A stretch of DNA of 30,795 nucleotides. Origin: CAZADH01 sp964483805. Lineage in GTDB: Bacteria > Muiribacteriota > Ozemobacteria > Ozemobacterales > Ozemobacteraceae. Positions 1 to 9,794 of the stretch are shown one piece after another. The position numbers and the translations under genes are program-made. The stretch's first letter is position 1; each line of letters begins with the position of its first letter. The notes under the pieces were generated by a model. That model saw nothing but the letters and a program-made list of their open reading frames with translations, did no database searches and was not told the origin of the DNA. Where the stretch lies: the NCBI GenBank assembly GCA_964483805.1, contig CAZADH010000033.1, forward strand, positions 1 through 30,795. Direction: 5' to 3'.

Positions 1-1081
<1,081 letters not shown>

Positions 1082-1100
1082 AATGTGCAAGCCCTCGCGT

Positions 1101-1118
1101 TACAGTATTTACACCGTA
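1101..1118. promoter_or_regulatory. AT-rich imperfect inverted repeat upstream of the response regulator
   Basis: On the minus strand the site reads TACGGT-GTAAAT-ACTGTA, two 6-base arms matching at five positions. It sits 20 bases before the response-regulator start in the AT-richest part of the 155-base gap after the histidine kinase gene. An operator or promoter element is plausible. No convincing -35/-10 pair was found, so the assignment is weak. Confidence 0.3.
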
Positions 1119-1236
1119 TGTCTAAATTGTTGCAGCAAACTGCGACCTGGGTTTGCGGCTTCCCTGCGCAACCGCATGACGCACAACCCGAAAACACCTC
1201 GAACCGCCCACGTTTTCCGCAGAGCGAGACCGACGT

Positions 1237-3474
1237 TCAGGGCCCGGCAGGAAGACGCATGCGGAAAGTGCTCCCACCCGTTGGCGCACTCTCGACCCCG
1301 ATCTGCCCACCGTGCAACTCCACGATCTTGCGCACGATGGCCAAGCCCAATCCCGTGCCCCGTTGCTTCGTGGTGAAGAACGGTTCGAACAACCGCTGCT
1401 GCACCTCGAGACTCATGCCGGGCCCGGTATCCGCGACCTCGACGCACACCTGTCGCCGCCCGGTTTCGACTCTGGCCCGAACCGTCACCGTGCCACCTGC
1501 GGGCATCGCCTGGATCGCATTGATGAGCAGATTCAAGAATACCTGCTGCATCTTTTCGCCGTCAACGACCACCATCAGTTCGACCGGCACATCGATGGCC
1601 AGGTGCACCCGGTGGCGTTCGGCCTCGTGATCGACGAGGGCCACCACGGCCTCGAGTATAGGCAGGAGCGGCGTGCGTTTAAACTCACCCGCCTCGGGCC
1701 GGGCAAAGCGCAGCAACTGCTCAACCACGCGGTTGAGCCGGTTGACCTCACTGACGATGACTTCGACATATTCCCGCCGCGAGTCGCCGGCCGGCAGTTC
1801 CTCGCCCAGAACCTGCCCGAGGGTCTTGATCGACGCCAACGGGTTCTTGATCTCGTGCGCCACGCTGGCCGCCATCTGCCCGATCGAAGCCATCTTGTCG
1901 GCATGGAACAACTGCTGTTCGATCATCCGCTGCTCGGTCAGGTCGTCGAGCGTCAGCACGCGCCCGTAGATGACGCCATCGGCATCCCGCAGGTGCGTGA
2001 ACCGGCCGATGAAGGTGCGCGGCAACTTGCCTGCCAGTCGCACGGCAAACTCGAAGGTCTGCGGTTCATCGCGGCGCAACAACTGCCTGATTGCCGCCAA
2101 AACGCGCCGGCGGTGTTCGGTCGGCATCGGCCGCAGCAACGCCCGCAGCGACAACCGCTGCACATCGGCGTAGACGTCGTCGAGAAGCCGATGCGCCCCG
2201 GCATTGACCGTCACCGCCCGCCAGTCATCGTTCCAGGTGATGACCCCGGTCTCGAGACTGGCGAGAATATTCTGTATGTATGTCTTCATGTTCTCGACAC
2301 TGTTGACGAACAGTTGCAGATCTTCATTGCGGTGGCGCAGGTTGTCTTCGGTCTGGCGGATGGTCGTGGCCATGCGCACGAAAGCCCCGCCCAGATCGCC
2401 CAGTTCGTCGTTGCCACCGGCAGCGAAGTCGGTCGGAACCGCCACGCCCTGGGCGAGTTTCAGTGCCCCTTCGCGCAGCCGATGGATACGCCGGGTCAAC
2501 ACGCGCTCGGAGAAAATCGCCGCCAGGATGAAAGCAATCGCCAGGGTCAACAGTCCGGCCACCAGCACGTTCCGCCGCGCCTCATCGAGCAGCGTCAGCA
2601 TGGTCTGCTGCGACAACGAACACAACAAACGCACCGGTTCCTCGCCGAGACCGCGCGGAGGTTCGTACCAGCCGATCGCGTGCGGCTGCCCGCTGATCAT
2701 CCCGGTGAAGAGCCGTTCCGGCGGCATCACCGTGGCAAAGACCACCGCCTGCATGTCGCCCCGTGACTCGCTCGCAATCGACGTGGCCAGCATGCGCCGT
2801 TGCGAGATCACCGTGATATCGGCCTGCAACACCCGGGCCCAACGCAACACCCGTCCGTTGTCGACCGGGCGCCGCAGTTGCAGTTGCCCAAAGAAGCGAC
2901 CATCGCGGTAGAGCGGTACGGTGGCCACCAGATCGAGACGCCCCCCGGCCGCTTCGGTCACCACTCGCGAAATGTTCCGCGCCGAGTCGTCGCGCAGCCA
3001 CGGCACCCGGTCGACCTCGTAGCGATGACTGTGAATGCGCGTGCCCGACGCCAGGGTCAGATCGATCTCGGCGACGTCGGCCCGCTCGGCCAGCGCCCGC
3101 AAAGTCGCCCCCAACCGTGCCGGCTCGACATCGGCCACCCGTGCTTCGACGGCCACCGCCCGCGCCAGCAGGTTGGCCGTGCGCGACATCTGCAACCGCT
3201 CGTCGTCCCAGGTCGCGGCCAACCCTGCGGTCAGTCCACGCAAACGGCTGGCAAAGGTATTCTCGGTCTCCTCGCGAATCAGGGTGGTGGCAATGACCCA
3301 GAAAACCAGGGTCAGGCTCGCGGTGACGAGAAACAACAAGACCAGGATTTTCAAGCGGAGCGGTACGCGCCACCACGAAGACGATGACTTACGCTGTATT
3401 GCTTCTGTCAACCCCGGCGACAACGGTGGCCCCTGGTCGCTCCTCCCCGAACCGCCGGGTCCGGCCGGCCCCAT
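1237..3474 (-). CDS. Transmembrane sensor histidine kinase (HAMP-PAS-HisKA-HATPase)
   Basis: About 745 residues. After a short Gly/Pro/Ser-rich N-terminus comes TM1 (LKILVLLFLVTASLTLVFWV), a roughly 240-residue extracytoplasmic sensor region, TM2 (NVLVAGLLTLAIAFILAAIF), a HAMP linker and a PAS-like domain. The H-box SVAHEIKNPLASI has the phospho-acceptor His at about 540. The ATPase has N-box NLLINAIQAM, G1 DTGPGM, F-box PFFTTK and G2 GTGLGLAI, so it looks fully active. The H-box and layout resemble NtrB/ZraS-type partners of NtrC-family regulators, matching the next gene. The frame stays open to 3621, but that start would overlap the upstream gene by about 60 bases and cross a strong hairpin. 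ATG 3474 is therefore preferred; its ribosome site is weak. Confidence 0.9.
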   Translation of the reverse strand: MGPAGPGGSGRSDQGPPLSPGLTEAIQRKSSSSWWRVPLRLKILVLLFLVTASLTLVFWVIATTLIREETENTFASRLRGLTAGLAATWDDERLQMSRTANLLARAVAVEARVADVEPARLGATLRALAERADVAEIDLTLASGTRIHSHRYEVDRVPWLRDDSARNISRVVTEAAGGRLDLVATVPLYRDGRFFGQLQLRRPVDNGRVLRWARVLQADITVISQRRMLATSIASESRGDMQAVVFATVMPPERLFTGMISGQPHAIGWYEPPRGLGEEPVRLLCSLSQQTMLTLLDEARRNVLVAGLLTLAIAFILAAIFSERVLTRRIHRLREGALKLAQGVAVPTDFAAGGNDELGDLGGAFVRMATTIRQTEDNLRHRNEDLQLFVNSVENMKTYIQNILASLETGVITWNDDWRAVTVNAGAHRLLDDVYADVQRLSLRALLRPMPTEHRRRVLAAIRQLLRRDEPQTFEFAVRLAGKLPRTFIGRFTHLRDADGVIYGRVLTLDDLTEQRMIEQQLFHADKMASIGQMAASVAHEIKNPLASIKTLGQVLGEELPAGDSRREYVEVIVSEVNRLNRVVEQLLRFARPEAGEFKRTPLLPILEAVVALVDHEAERHRVHLAIDVPVELMVVVDGEKMQQVFLNLLINAIQAMPAGGTVTVRARVETGRRQVCVEVADTGPGMSLEVQQRLFEPFFTTKQRGTGLGLAIVRKIVELHGGQIGVESAPTGGSTFRMRLPAGP

Positions 3475-3504
3475 GGCGTCGCCGCTTACCGCCGCAAATG
3501 AACC

Positions 3505-3535
3505 GGCGGGACCCCCGGTTTCCAGGGGCCCCGCC
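3505..3535 (-). terminator. Strong hairpin between the BY-kinase gene and the histidine kinase gene
   Basis: In the minus-strand transcript this folds into a 14-base-pair stem (GGCGGGGCCCCTGG against CCGGGGGTCCCGCC, two G-U pairs) with an AAA loop. It begins 26 bases after the Wzc-like stop codon. It lacks a clean U-tract, so it may be a weak terminator or an mRNA-stabilising hairpin. Its presence argues against translation of the histidine kinase from 3621. Confidence 0.55.
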
Positions 3536-3560
3536 GAATTGGTCACGTTGAGGGTGGTCG

Positions 3561-5666
3561 TCAGCGCACGCTGTAGTGGTAGTAGTAGCCACCCATTTCG
3601 TGCGGTTTCACCCAGTTGCAAACCATACCCATCAGTTCACAGTGCAGGCCCGACAGGAACTCGAGACCTTTCTCGACCTCTTTGCGGCTCGCCTGACCGA
3701 TGGCCACCAGATACAACACGCGCTGCACCTTGGTCGCCAGGATCAAGCCGTCGGTGACCGCATTGATCGGCGGATTGTCGAACAGAACGAAGTCGGCCTG
3801 CGTCTTGAGGAAGTTCACCACGTCGCTGAACCCGTCGGTCTGCAGCAATTCGGCTGGATTCGGCGGCAGCGGCCCGGAGGTGATCAGCCGCAACCGCGGC
3901 ACCGGGGTGTCTTTGACCACTTCGGGGAACGACATGCCGGTCAGCAGGTTGGTCAACCCCTTGGAGTTGTCGACCCGGAAGTACTTGTGCTGCGCCGGAC
4001 GCCGCAAGTCGGTGTCGACCAGGATGACCTGGAACCCCGCCTGCGCCAGCACGATCGCGGTGTTGGCAATAACCGTCGACTTGCCGACCCGCTCGGTCGC
4101 CGAGGTGATCAACAAGGTCTGGAACGGATTGTCTTTGTGCGAGTGCAGCAGCGTCGTGCGCAAGGTGCGGAACGCTTCCGCCTCGGTGCTCGTCGGATAC
4201 AGGACGGTGCACAACTTCGCGTCGAGCGGGTCGCGCGCCTTCGGGCTGTACTGATCGCAGTTGCCCAGATCGGGGATCATGCCGCGCATCTGCAACCCCA
4301 ACGTGCGCTTCGCTTCTTCTGTGGTCTTAAGCGACGTATCGAGCTGCTCGGCCAGGAACACCATGACCAGCGAGACGAGGATCGAGACCACCGCGGTCAA
4401 CAACAAGTACATTTTGACGTTCGGTTGCACCGGATACTGGGGCATGCCGCTGATCGACAGCAACCGCAGATTGCCCTTGACCGATTCTTTGTCGATGCGC
4501 ACCTGGTTGATCTTCTCGACCAGGATGTTCTGGCTCTGCTCCAGCGTGCGTTGCTCGCGCAACCAGCCGGCCACTTCCTTGCGTTGCGCCAGATAGGCTT
4601 CGAAGTCACGTTGGGCGCGGGTCAGTTGCGAGTTGAGAAACACCTCGCGCGCCTTCAACGACAGCAGTTGGTTTTCTTGCCGCACCAACTCGGTCACCGA
4701 AACGTTGACCAATGCGTCGTCTTGTTTGGCGCCACTGGAATAGACCTTGGCCGTTTCTTCGCCCAGGCGCTTTTGCAGAAACGCGATCTTGTCTTTGATC
4801 TCGAGACACTTGGGATGATCCTCGCGATACGACTGCGCCAGCGTGATCGCCTCGATCTCGAGCTTCGTCAATTCTTGTCGGAGTTGCTTGACCACTTCGC
4901 CGCTGATCGAGCCCTCGACCCCAACCTTGCCGATCGAGCCCAGCCGTTTGCGCAGCTCGCCCAGCGTGTTCTCGAGGTTCTCGCGATCGTATTTCAACTG
5001 CAACAATTCAGACTGCGCCGAGTCCAACCGCGACTTCGCCCCAGCCAGTTCGTCGGGCACCGAAATCAGGCGATGAACCTGCTGGAACGACGCGATCTGC
5101 ATCTCGATCTCTTCGAGACGCTTCTGGTTGACCTCGAACTGGCGCCGGATGAAGCTCTCACGCGCTTCATGCGAGCCCTTCGACACGTCTTCCGCCAGGG
5201 CCTCGACCCGCTTCACGAAACCGACCTTGGTCGAACCGGCCGGCACCGCGTAGTTGTCACTCGGATCGCCATCGCCAACCAGGAACTTGTGGATTGTTTT
5301 CTTGTCGGCACCCTGTAAAACGATGCGCAGAACCGAACCGCCACGGTCGACGTTGATGCCCAGGTTGGCCAGAATCGTCGACGGCGGAATCTTCAGGTCG
5401 AGATCGCGAAGAACCTGTTCGATCAGCGCTGGGGAGCGCGCTTTCTCGACGTACTTGATCAGGATGTTCGGGTCGTCCTGGCCCATGCGGTCGGGCTGCT
5501 TTTCGATCAGCAAGTTGCCTTCGACCTCGTAGATCGACGGCATGCTGAACGTCAGACAGAAGCCGAACAGGATCAACACCATGCAGGGCACGATGAACGT
5601 GACCTTGCGCTTCTTTACGATGTGAAAATAGTCGTGTAGTGTTACTTCGCGTTCAGGCTGATCCAT
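3561..5666 (-). CDS. Wzc/GumC-like polysaccharide co-polymerase with BY-type tyrosine kinase domain
   Basis: 701 residues. A Wzz-type N-terminus spans the inner membrane twice (TM1 about 23-41, TM2 about 420-440) around a long periplasmic coiled coil (about 165-400). The Pro-rich GMPQYPVQP segment just before TM2 is typical of this family. The cytoplasmic BY-kinase has a Walker A at 521-531 (SATERVGKST), Walker A' at 547-557 (VILVDTDLRRP), Walker B FVLFDNPPI (626-634) and a C-terminal tyrosine cluster GGYYYHYSVR. Such proteins control chain length and export of capsule or exopolysaccharide through cyclic autophosphorylation of the Tyr tail. ATG 5666 follows a clear ribosome site (GGAGAAAGG). 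No export channel, flippase, polymerase or glycosyltransferase gene is adjacent, so it is an orphan here. Confidence 0.95.
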   Translation of the reverse strand: MDQPEREVTLHDYFHIVKKRKVTFIVPCMVLILFGFCLTFSMPSIYEVEGNLLIEKQPDRMGQDDPNILIKYVEKARSPALIEQVLRDLDLKIPPSTILANLGINVDRGGSVLRIVLQGADKKTIHKFLVGDGDPSDNYAVPAGSTKVGFVKRVEALAEDVSKGSHEARESFIRRQFEVNQKRLEEIEMQIASFQQVHRLISVPDELAGAKSRLDSAQSELLQLKYDRENLENTLGELRKRLGSIGKVGVEGSISGEVVKQLRQELTKLEIEAITLAQSYREDHPKCLEIKDKIAFLQKRLGEETAKVYSSGAKQDDALVNVSVTELVRQENQLLSLKAREVFLNSQLTRAQRDFEAYLAQRKEVAGWLREQRTLEQSQNILVEKINQVRIDKESVKGNLRLLSISGMPQYPVQPNVKMYLLLTAVVSILVSLVMVFLAEQLDTSLKTTEEAKRTLGLQMRGMIPDLGNCDQYSPKARDPLDAKLCTVLYPTSTEAEAFRTLRTTLLHSHKDNPFQTLLITSATERVGKSTVIANTAIVLAQAGFQVILVDTDLRRPAQHKYFRVDNSKGLTNLLTGMSFPEVVKDTPVPRLRLITSGPLPPNPAELLQTDGFSDVVNFLKTQADFVLFDNPPINAVTDGLILATKVQRVLYLVAIGQASRKEVEKGLEFLSGLHCELMGMVCNWVKPHEMGGYYYHYSVR

Positions 5667-5801
5667 GTGTCAACCTTTCTCCCCAGTGGATCGAACTTCA
5701 AGCAGAAAAACGGCCATAAAAATCGGATCACTCCTGACCATCGGCATGAAGTCGCTGAACGTTGAGAATCAACCTTCCGTTACGAATCAAAGTTCATTCT
5801 C

Positions 5802-5819
5802 CACGGATCTCACGGATTT
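5802..5819. repeat. Two tandem 9-base units in the leader of the BY-kinase gene
   Basis: CACGGATCT is followed directly by CACGGATTT. It lies 136-153 bases upstream of the Wzc-like start codon. With only two units this may be chance or a protein-binding site. Confidence 0.35.
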
Positions 5820-5901
5820 TCGTACCCCGAGTCATTCATCGCGGGACACGACGCGGGCCGGCGCACACCCAGCAGGGTACACCCATGCCACGCCCATGCT
5901 G

Positions 5902-5930
5902 AGCTTAACATGGTCGTTCGGTGCGATCAA
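5902..5930 (-). promoter_or_regulatory. Candidate sigma-70-like promoter for the BY-kinase gene
   Basis: On the minus strand TTGATC (5930-5925) is separated by 17 bases from TAAGCT (5907-5902), the latter preceded by an extended-10 TG. This would give a leader of about 230 bases before the Wzc-like ATG. The gap 5667-5941 holds no other gene; it also contains a GGGTGTACCC palindrome. The -10 matches the consensus at only three positions. Confidence 0.4.
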
Positions 5931-5941
5931 GAAAAACAAAC

Positions 5942-7744
5942 TCACTCTTTTGGCGATTCGGGCAGAAGGGCCCGATCGCCGGCGCCACGCGACAGCAGGA
6001 TCCGCGCCACGAAGTGCGACGGTACCCCGGTCAATCGCGGGGCAATCTCGAGCAACGCCCGGTCGGTGGTCGCCGCCCCCGACGCGTTCAGACAGGCGAG
6101 CGCAGTCATGACCACCTCTTCCGCCGGATCCTCGAGCACCATCTGCAACAGTGGTTTCTCTGCCCCTTCGCTGCGACGGCGCCACCAAGCGGTCACCGCA
6201 CAGACGCGCACGTAGTCGTTCGCAGCCTTGAGGCCCTCACCGATCGCCTCGAGACTGGCGACATCGCGAAACCCCGACAAGGCGGCAATCGCGGCGCCAC
6301 GCACAAAGATGTTGCCGGCTTTGGCGGCCGCCAGCAACGCCGCCGGCGGCTGATCGCGCCGTTCGCTCGGAATCTCGTTGATGAGCATTTGTACTGCATA
6401 GTATTGCAGGTCGGGATCGTCGGACGTCTGGATCCGCTCGACCAGGTAGCGCTCCAGGTCCTGGTTTGCCTGGCCCTCGACCACGTCGAGTTCGATCTCG
6501 TCGAGCAACGAACGGGCCTCGGCACTCAACGCGTCAGCCATCGCCATGATCCGCGGCAGGTCTTCGCGCTCGCGCAAGATGAGCAACGCATTGGCTGCGC
6601 TGATCCGCACTTCGGCTTCGGCGTGTTGCAGATTCGCCCGGATCATCGGCACCGCCTGCCGCGCTCCGAGTTCGGCGAGGATCTCCATGGCCACCGCCAC
6701 CCGTGCGACCGGCAACGTCGGCATCTGGTCGAGCAACCGCTCGATCACCGCATCCTTGGCCGGCATGCGCACCAGCGCCTGACGGGCGGCGAGCGCTAGG
6801 ATCTCGGGTTCGGCATCAAGCATGGCCACAATGCGGGGAACGACCTCGATGGCGTTCAACCGCGACAGGTGACTCAGCACCAGACTGCGCACGTGCGGAT
6901 GCGGATCGTCGAGCATGCCTTCCAGATCGATCAACGCAGCACTGCCGCCGAGTTGGCCCAGCGCGTCCACGGCACAGTAGCGGATGACCGCCAGATCGCT
7001 GGTCAGGAGACGACGTACCGGCGTCAGGTCATCAATATCGGCAACCTCGACCAGACCGAGCAGTGCCGACGAACGCAGCGCCGTGTCGGTCGAACCGTCA
7101 CCGGCAATGGCCAACAACCGCGGCACCACCTCACGGCGGCCACGGCGTATCACGCCACGTTGCTCGGCGCCGAACTCCGAGGCCAGATGGCTCTCGAGCA
7201 TCCGTCGCCCGATCTCCGGTTCGACGTTCCAGACCGATGCGAGCGGCGATGGCGAACTGGCCGTGCCACCGAGCCGCGCGAGCAGGCGCAGATTCTTCGT
7301 GCGGAAGAACTGATCGTAGGCCTTGACCCGTTCCTTTGACGCGGCCGTGTCCTCGAGAATCGCCATGATCGAGGCCTCGCGCGCCTTCAGGTGGCCAATG
7401 AGGAAACTCAGTTCCATCGGATCCTTGCCGAGCAACTGGAACGCCCGTTCCTCAATGGCCGGGTCGGGATCGTTCACCAACGTCCGCAGACGCGTCCGCT
7501 CATCACCGGAAAACTGCGTCTTCTCGGCCATGCGATTGAGAAAGGTCTCGATCTCGAGACGGGCGATGGCTGCAGCCCCGGGTTCGTCCGGACCGATTGT
7601 CTCGCCGTCGCCGCTCGTGCCAACCCCCAACCCGTACCGATCCACTTCCTGTTCGGCGAAGCGCCGGCGTTGCCGCCACACGTCCCACAACAGGACGCCC
7701 AGCGCGACCAGGCTGATCGTCAGAGCAAGCACGCGATCGATCAT
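5942..7744 (-). CDS. Membrane-anchored HEAT-repeat protein
   Basis: 600 residues. An N-terminal membrane anchor (about 5-21, LALTISLVALGVLLWDV) is followed by a basic WRQRRRF stretch, implying that the rest is cytoplasmic. Most of the remainder is helical repeats of roughly 30-38 residues with the HEAT/PBS-lyase pattern, for example ALRSSALLGLVEVAD, VIRYCAVDALGQLGG, HVRSLVLSHLSRL, FVRGAAIAALSGFRD and YVRVCAVTAWWRRR. Such solenoids serve as protein-binding scaffolds; no enzymatic motif is seen. It starts 30 bases after the TPR gene on the same strand, so it probably closes the PASTA-pseudokinase-rpe-TPR transcript. No good ribosome site precedes the ATG. Function unknown. Confidence 0.85.
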   Translation of the reverse strand: MIDRVLALTISLVALGVLLWDVWRQRRRFAEQEVDRYGLGVGTSGDGETIGPDEPGAAAIARLEIETFLNRMAEKTQFSGDERTRLRTLVNDPDPAIEERAFQLLGKDPMELSFLIGHLKAREASIMAILEDTAASKERVKAYDQFFRTKNLRLLARLGGTASSPSPLASVWNVEPEIGRRMLESHLASEFGAEQRGVIRRGRREVVPRLLAIAGDGSTDTALRSSALLGLVEVADIDDLTPVRRLLTSDLAVIRYCAVDALGQLGGSAALIDLEGMLDDPHPHVRSLVLSHLSRLNAIEVVPRIVAMLDAEPEILALAARQALVRMPAKDAVIERLLDQMPTLPVARVAVAMEILAELGARQAVPMIRANLQHAEAEVRISAANALLILREREDLPRIMAMADALSAEARSLLDEIELDVVEGQANQDLERYLVERIQTSDDPDLQYYAVQMLINEIPSERRDQPPAALLAAAKAGNIFVRGAAIAALSGFRDVASLEAIGEGLKAANDYVRVCAVTAWWRRRSEGAEKPLLQMVLEDPAEEVVMTALACLNASGAATTDRALLEIAPRLTGVPSHFVARILLSRGAGDRALLPESPKE

Positions 7745-7774
7745 CGTTGGCGGCGTTGGGCAGGTCGCGTCACA

Positions 7775-9112
7775 TCAACGCGGATGCTGCAGATAATAGG
7801 CGGCCTCACGGCCGGCGGCCGATTCGGGTGCCTGTTCGAGCACGGCGCGGAAGTGCGCGAGCCCTCCCATTCCGTTCTTCCGTTCCAGTTCACCCAGGCG
7901 CAAGCGCGCCGCGGCATCGGTCAATCCCGCCTCGAAGGCCTGATTCAACGCCCGTCGTTCTTCGGTCGCATCGCCCATCAGGCGATAGACCCGGGCCAGG
8001 CCGTGCCAACCGAACGCATACGCGGGTTCGGCCAGCACCGTGTTGTCGAACTCGGCCCGCGCTTCCTTCAGCCGGCCCTGACGCAAACGCAACTCCCCCA
8101 GCCATCGATGGGTTTCCAGGTGGCCGGGATTATTTGTCAATACATTGTGCAGCACTTCTTCGGCTCGGGCCAGGCGGTTGCTTTCCACCAGCGTCTTCGC
8201 CAGGTCCAACGCAAAACGCGGCTTGTCCGGTTGCAGCGCCACCAGTCGTTCGTTGACCTCGATGACCGCCTCCTGTTCGCCAAGCCGTTGATACAGGCGG
8301 GACAGGCGCACCAATGCCATCTCCGCATACGCCGCGCGCTCCGCCAGCCCTTCGAGGATGACGACCGCACGATCGTTCTCGCCACAAGCCTCATAGCTCT
8401 CGGCCAGCAACCATGCCGCTTTCGGATGCGTCGGCTGCCGACGGTTCACCAAGGCGAGATGCCCGATCGCCTGCTGGTGCTGGTGCTGACGCAACAGGCA
8501 GATCGCCAGATTGAAGTGAACATCAATCGCCTCAGGATGCACCTGCAAGTGCGCACGGTATTCGGCCACCGCGCCGGCGAGATCCCCAGCCGCGAACTTC
8601 ATTGCCGCCAAGCGAAAACGGGCCTGATCGTGACCCGGTTGCTCCTGCAAAATCGCCTCATACTGCTGGCGCGCGCCTGACGTATCGCCATGCGATCGCA
8701 GCAATTCGGCCAGCTTCAACCGCAAATCGACACGCTTCGCGTCACTCGCAACGGCGCGCATCAGGCTGGCCACCTGTTCCTCGACCCGCCCCTCCGCCTC
8801 GGCCACCGCCGCCAGGGCGACGAGAACCGACACGTTGCCCGGATCACCGGCCACCGCGGGCTCGAGCCAGAAGCGTGCCGCCTCGACATCGCCCAGCTTG
8901 ACCAGAGCCATAACCAGCACCAACCGCGGCGCCGCGTCTTCCGGTGCGCTCTTGACCAGTCGCTCCAGAACCGTCACCGCCTCGCGCAGTTGGCCGACAC
9001 GCACGAGCAGGCGCCCGTATTTCAGCGCCAGATCGCGATCGCCCGGGGATGCCGCATGCCGCGCTTTCAACCCCGAGACGAGCGTGGTCAAGTCATTCGG
9101 TCGAGGAATCAT
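7775..9112 (-). CDS. Cytoplasmic tetratricopeptide (TPR) repeat protein
   Basis: 445 residues with no signal peptide or membrane segment. It is built almost wholly of TPR-like 34-residue helical hairpins, recognisable by the small/aromatic/Pro spacing in LREAVTVLERLVKSAPED, ARQQYEAILQEQPGHDQA, LAGAVAEYRAHLQVHPEA, AEEVLHNVLTNNPGHLET and LKEARAEFDNTVLAEPAY. I count about ten repeats. TPR arrays mediate protein-protein contacts; the partner is unknown. Its ATG overlaps the rpe stop codon by four bases (ATGA), and the ribosome site GGGAGG lies inside the end of rpe, so translation is coupled to rpe. That ties it to the epimerase and the kinase-like/PASTA genes upstream. Confidence 0.9.
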   Translation of the reverse strand: MIPRPNDLTTLVSGLKARHAASPGDRDLALKYGRLLVRVGQLREAVTVLERLVKSAPEDAAPRLVLVMALVKLGDVEAARFWLEPAVAGDPGNVSVLVALAAVAEAEGRVEEQVASLMRAVASDAKRVDLRLKLAELLRSHGDTSGARQQYEAILQEQPGHDQARFRLAAMKFAAGDLAGAVAEYRAHLQVHPEAIDVHFNLAICLLRQHQHQQAIGHLALVNRRQPTHPKAAWLLAESYEACGENDRAVVILEGLAERAAYAEMALVRLSRLYQRLGEQEAVIEVNERLVALQPDKPRFALDLAKTLVESNRLARAEEVLHNVLTNNPGHLETHRWLGELRLRQGRLKEARAEFDNTVLAEPAYAFGWHGLARVYRLMGDATEERRALNQAFEAGLTDAAARLRLGELERKNGMGGLAHFRAVLEQAPESAAGREAAYYLQHPR

Positions 9113-9783
9113 CGCGGACCTCCCTGCCGACCGCAGGCTTTCACGTTGGCCACCAGAGCCGCCGGATCAGCGGCCCCGAAGAAGGCTGAACCCATCACGA
9201 GATTGTCGGCCCCGGCCGCGACCACTTCGGCCACGTTGTCGGCATCGACGCCGCCATCGACCTGCAGAATCGTCGAACATCCAAGGCGATCGATCATCTG
9301 CCGCGCCGCCCGGATCTTGTCGAGCACCGGCCGGATCAACCGTTGCCCCCCAAACCCCGGGTTGACGCTCATGATCAGCAACAAATGACACTCGGGCAGC
9401 AGAACCTCGAGACCATCCAGCCCCGTCTGCGGCGTGAGTGACAGCCCGGCCCGCAGACCGAGAGCGCGAATCTGGGTCAGCGCCCGGTGGGCATGCGGGG
9501 TCGCTTCGAGATGCACGGTCAAAACATCGGCCCCCGCGGCTTTGTATTCTTCCAACCACCGCTCGGGTTGCATGATCATCAGGTGCGTGTCGAGCACCAT
9601 TTTCGTACGCCGACGCAGTGCCCGAATGACCGGCGGCCCGATCGTCAGGTTCGGCACGAAGTGGCCGTCCATGACATCGACATGCACCCAGTCGGCCCCG
9701 CTGGCCGCGATGGAATCAAGTGCACGGCCCAGTTCGGTGAACTCGGCCGAGAGCAGCGATGGCGACACCATGATCGATTGCAT
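9109..9783 (-). CDS. rpe: Ribulose-phosphate 3-epimerase
   Basis: 224 residues, the usual length for Rpe, which interconverts ribulose 5-phosphate and xylulose 5-phosphate in the pentose phosphate pathway. Family signatures are present in order: SPSLLSAEF, HVDVMDGHFVPNLTIGP, HLMI, MSVNPGFGGQ and QVDGGV. The expected metal and acid/base residues H34, D36, H67 and D176 are all there, so it should be active as a cytoplasmic TIM-barrel enzyme. ATG 9783 is chosen over the longer open frame (to 9894) because GGAGG lies seven bases upstream and homology begins immediately. That ribosome site overlaps the stop codon of the kinase-like gene (TAGGAGG), which ends 11 bases upstream, so the two are tightly linked. 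rpe next to PrkC-type kinase genes is a known arrangement. Confidence 0.97.
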   Translation of the reverse strand: MQSIMVSPSLLSAEFTELGRALDSIAASGADWVHVDVMDGHFVPNLTIGPPVIRALRRRTKMVLDTHLMIMQPERWLEEYKAAGADVLTVHLEATPHAHRALTQIRALGLRAGLSLTPQTGLDGLEVLLPECHLLLIMSVNPGFGGQRLIRPVLDKIRAARQMIDRLGCSTILQVDGGVDADNVAEVVAAGADNLVMGSAFFGAADPAALVANVKACGRQGGPR

Positions 9784-9794
9784 GACGACGCCTC

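Noticed and set aside
3475..3621. N-terminal extension of the histidine kinase to 3621
   Set aside because: It would overlap the end of the BY-kinase gene and be encoded across a 14-base-pair hairpin; the sequence is low-complexity.
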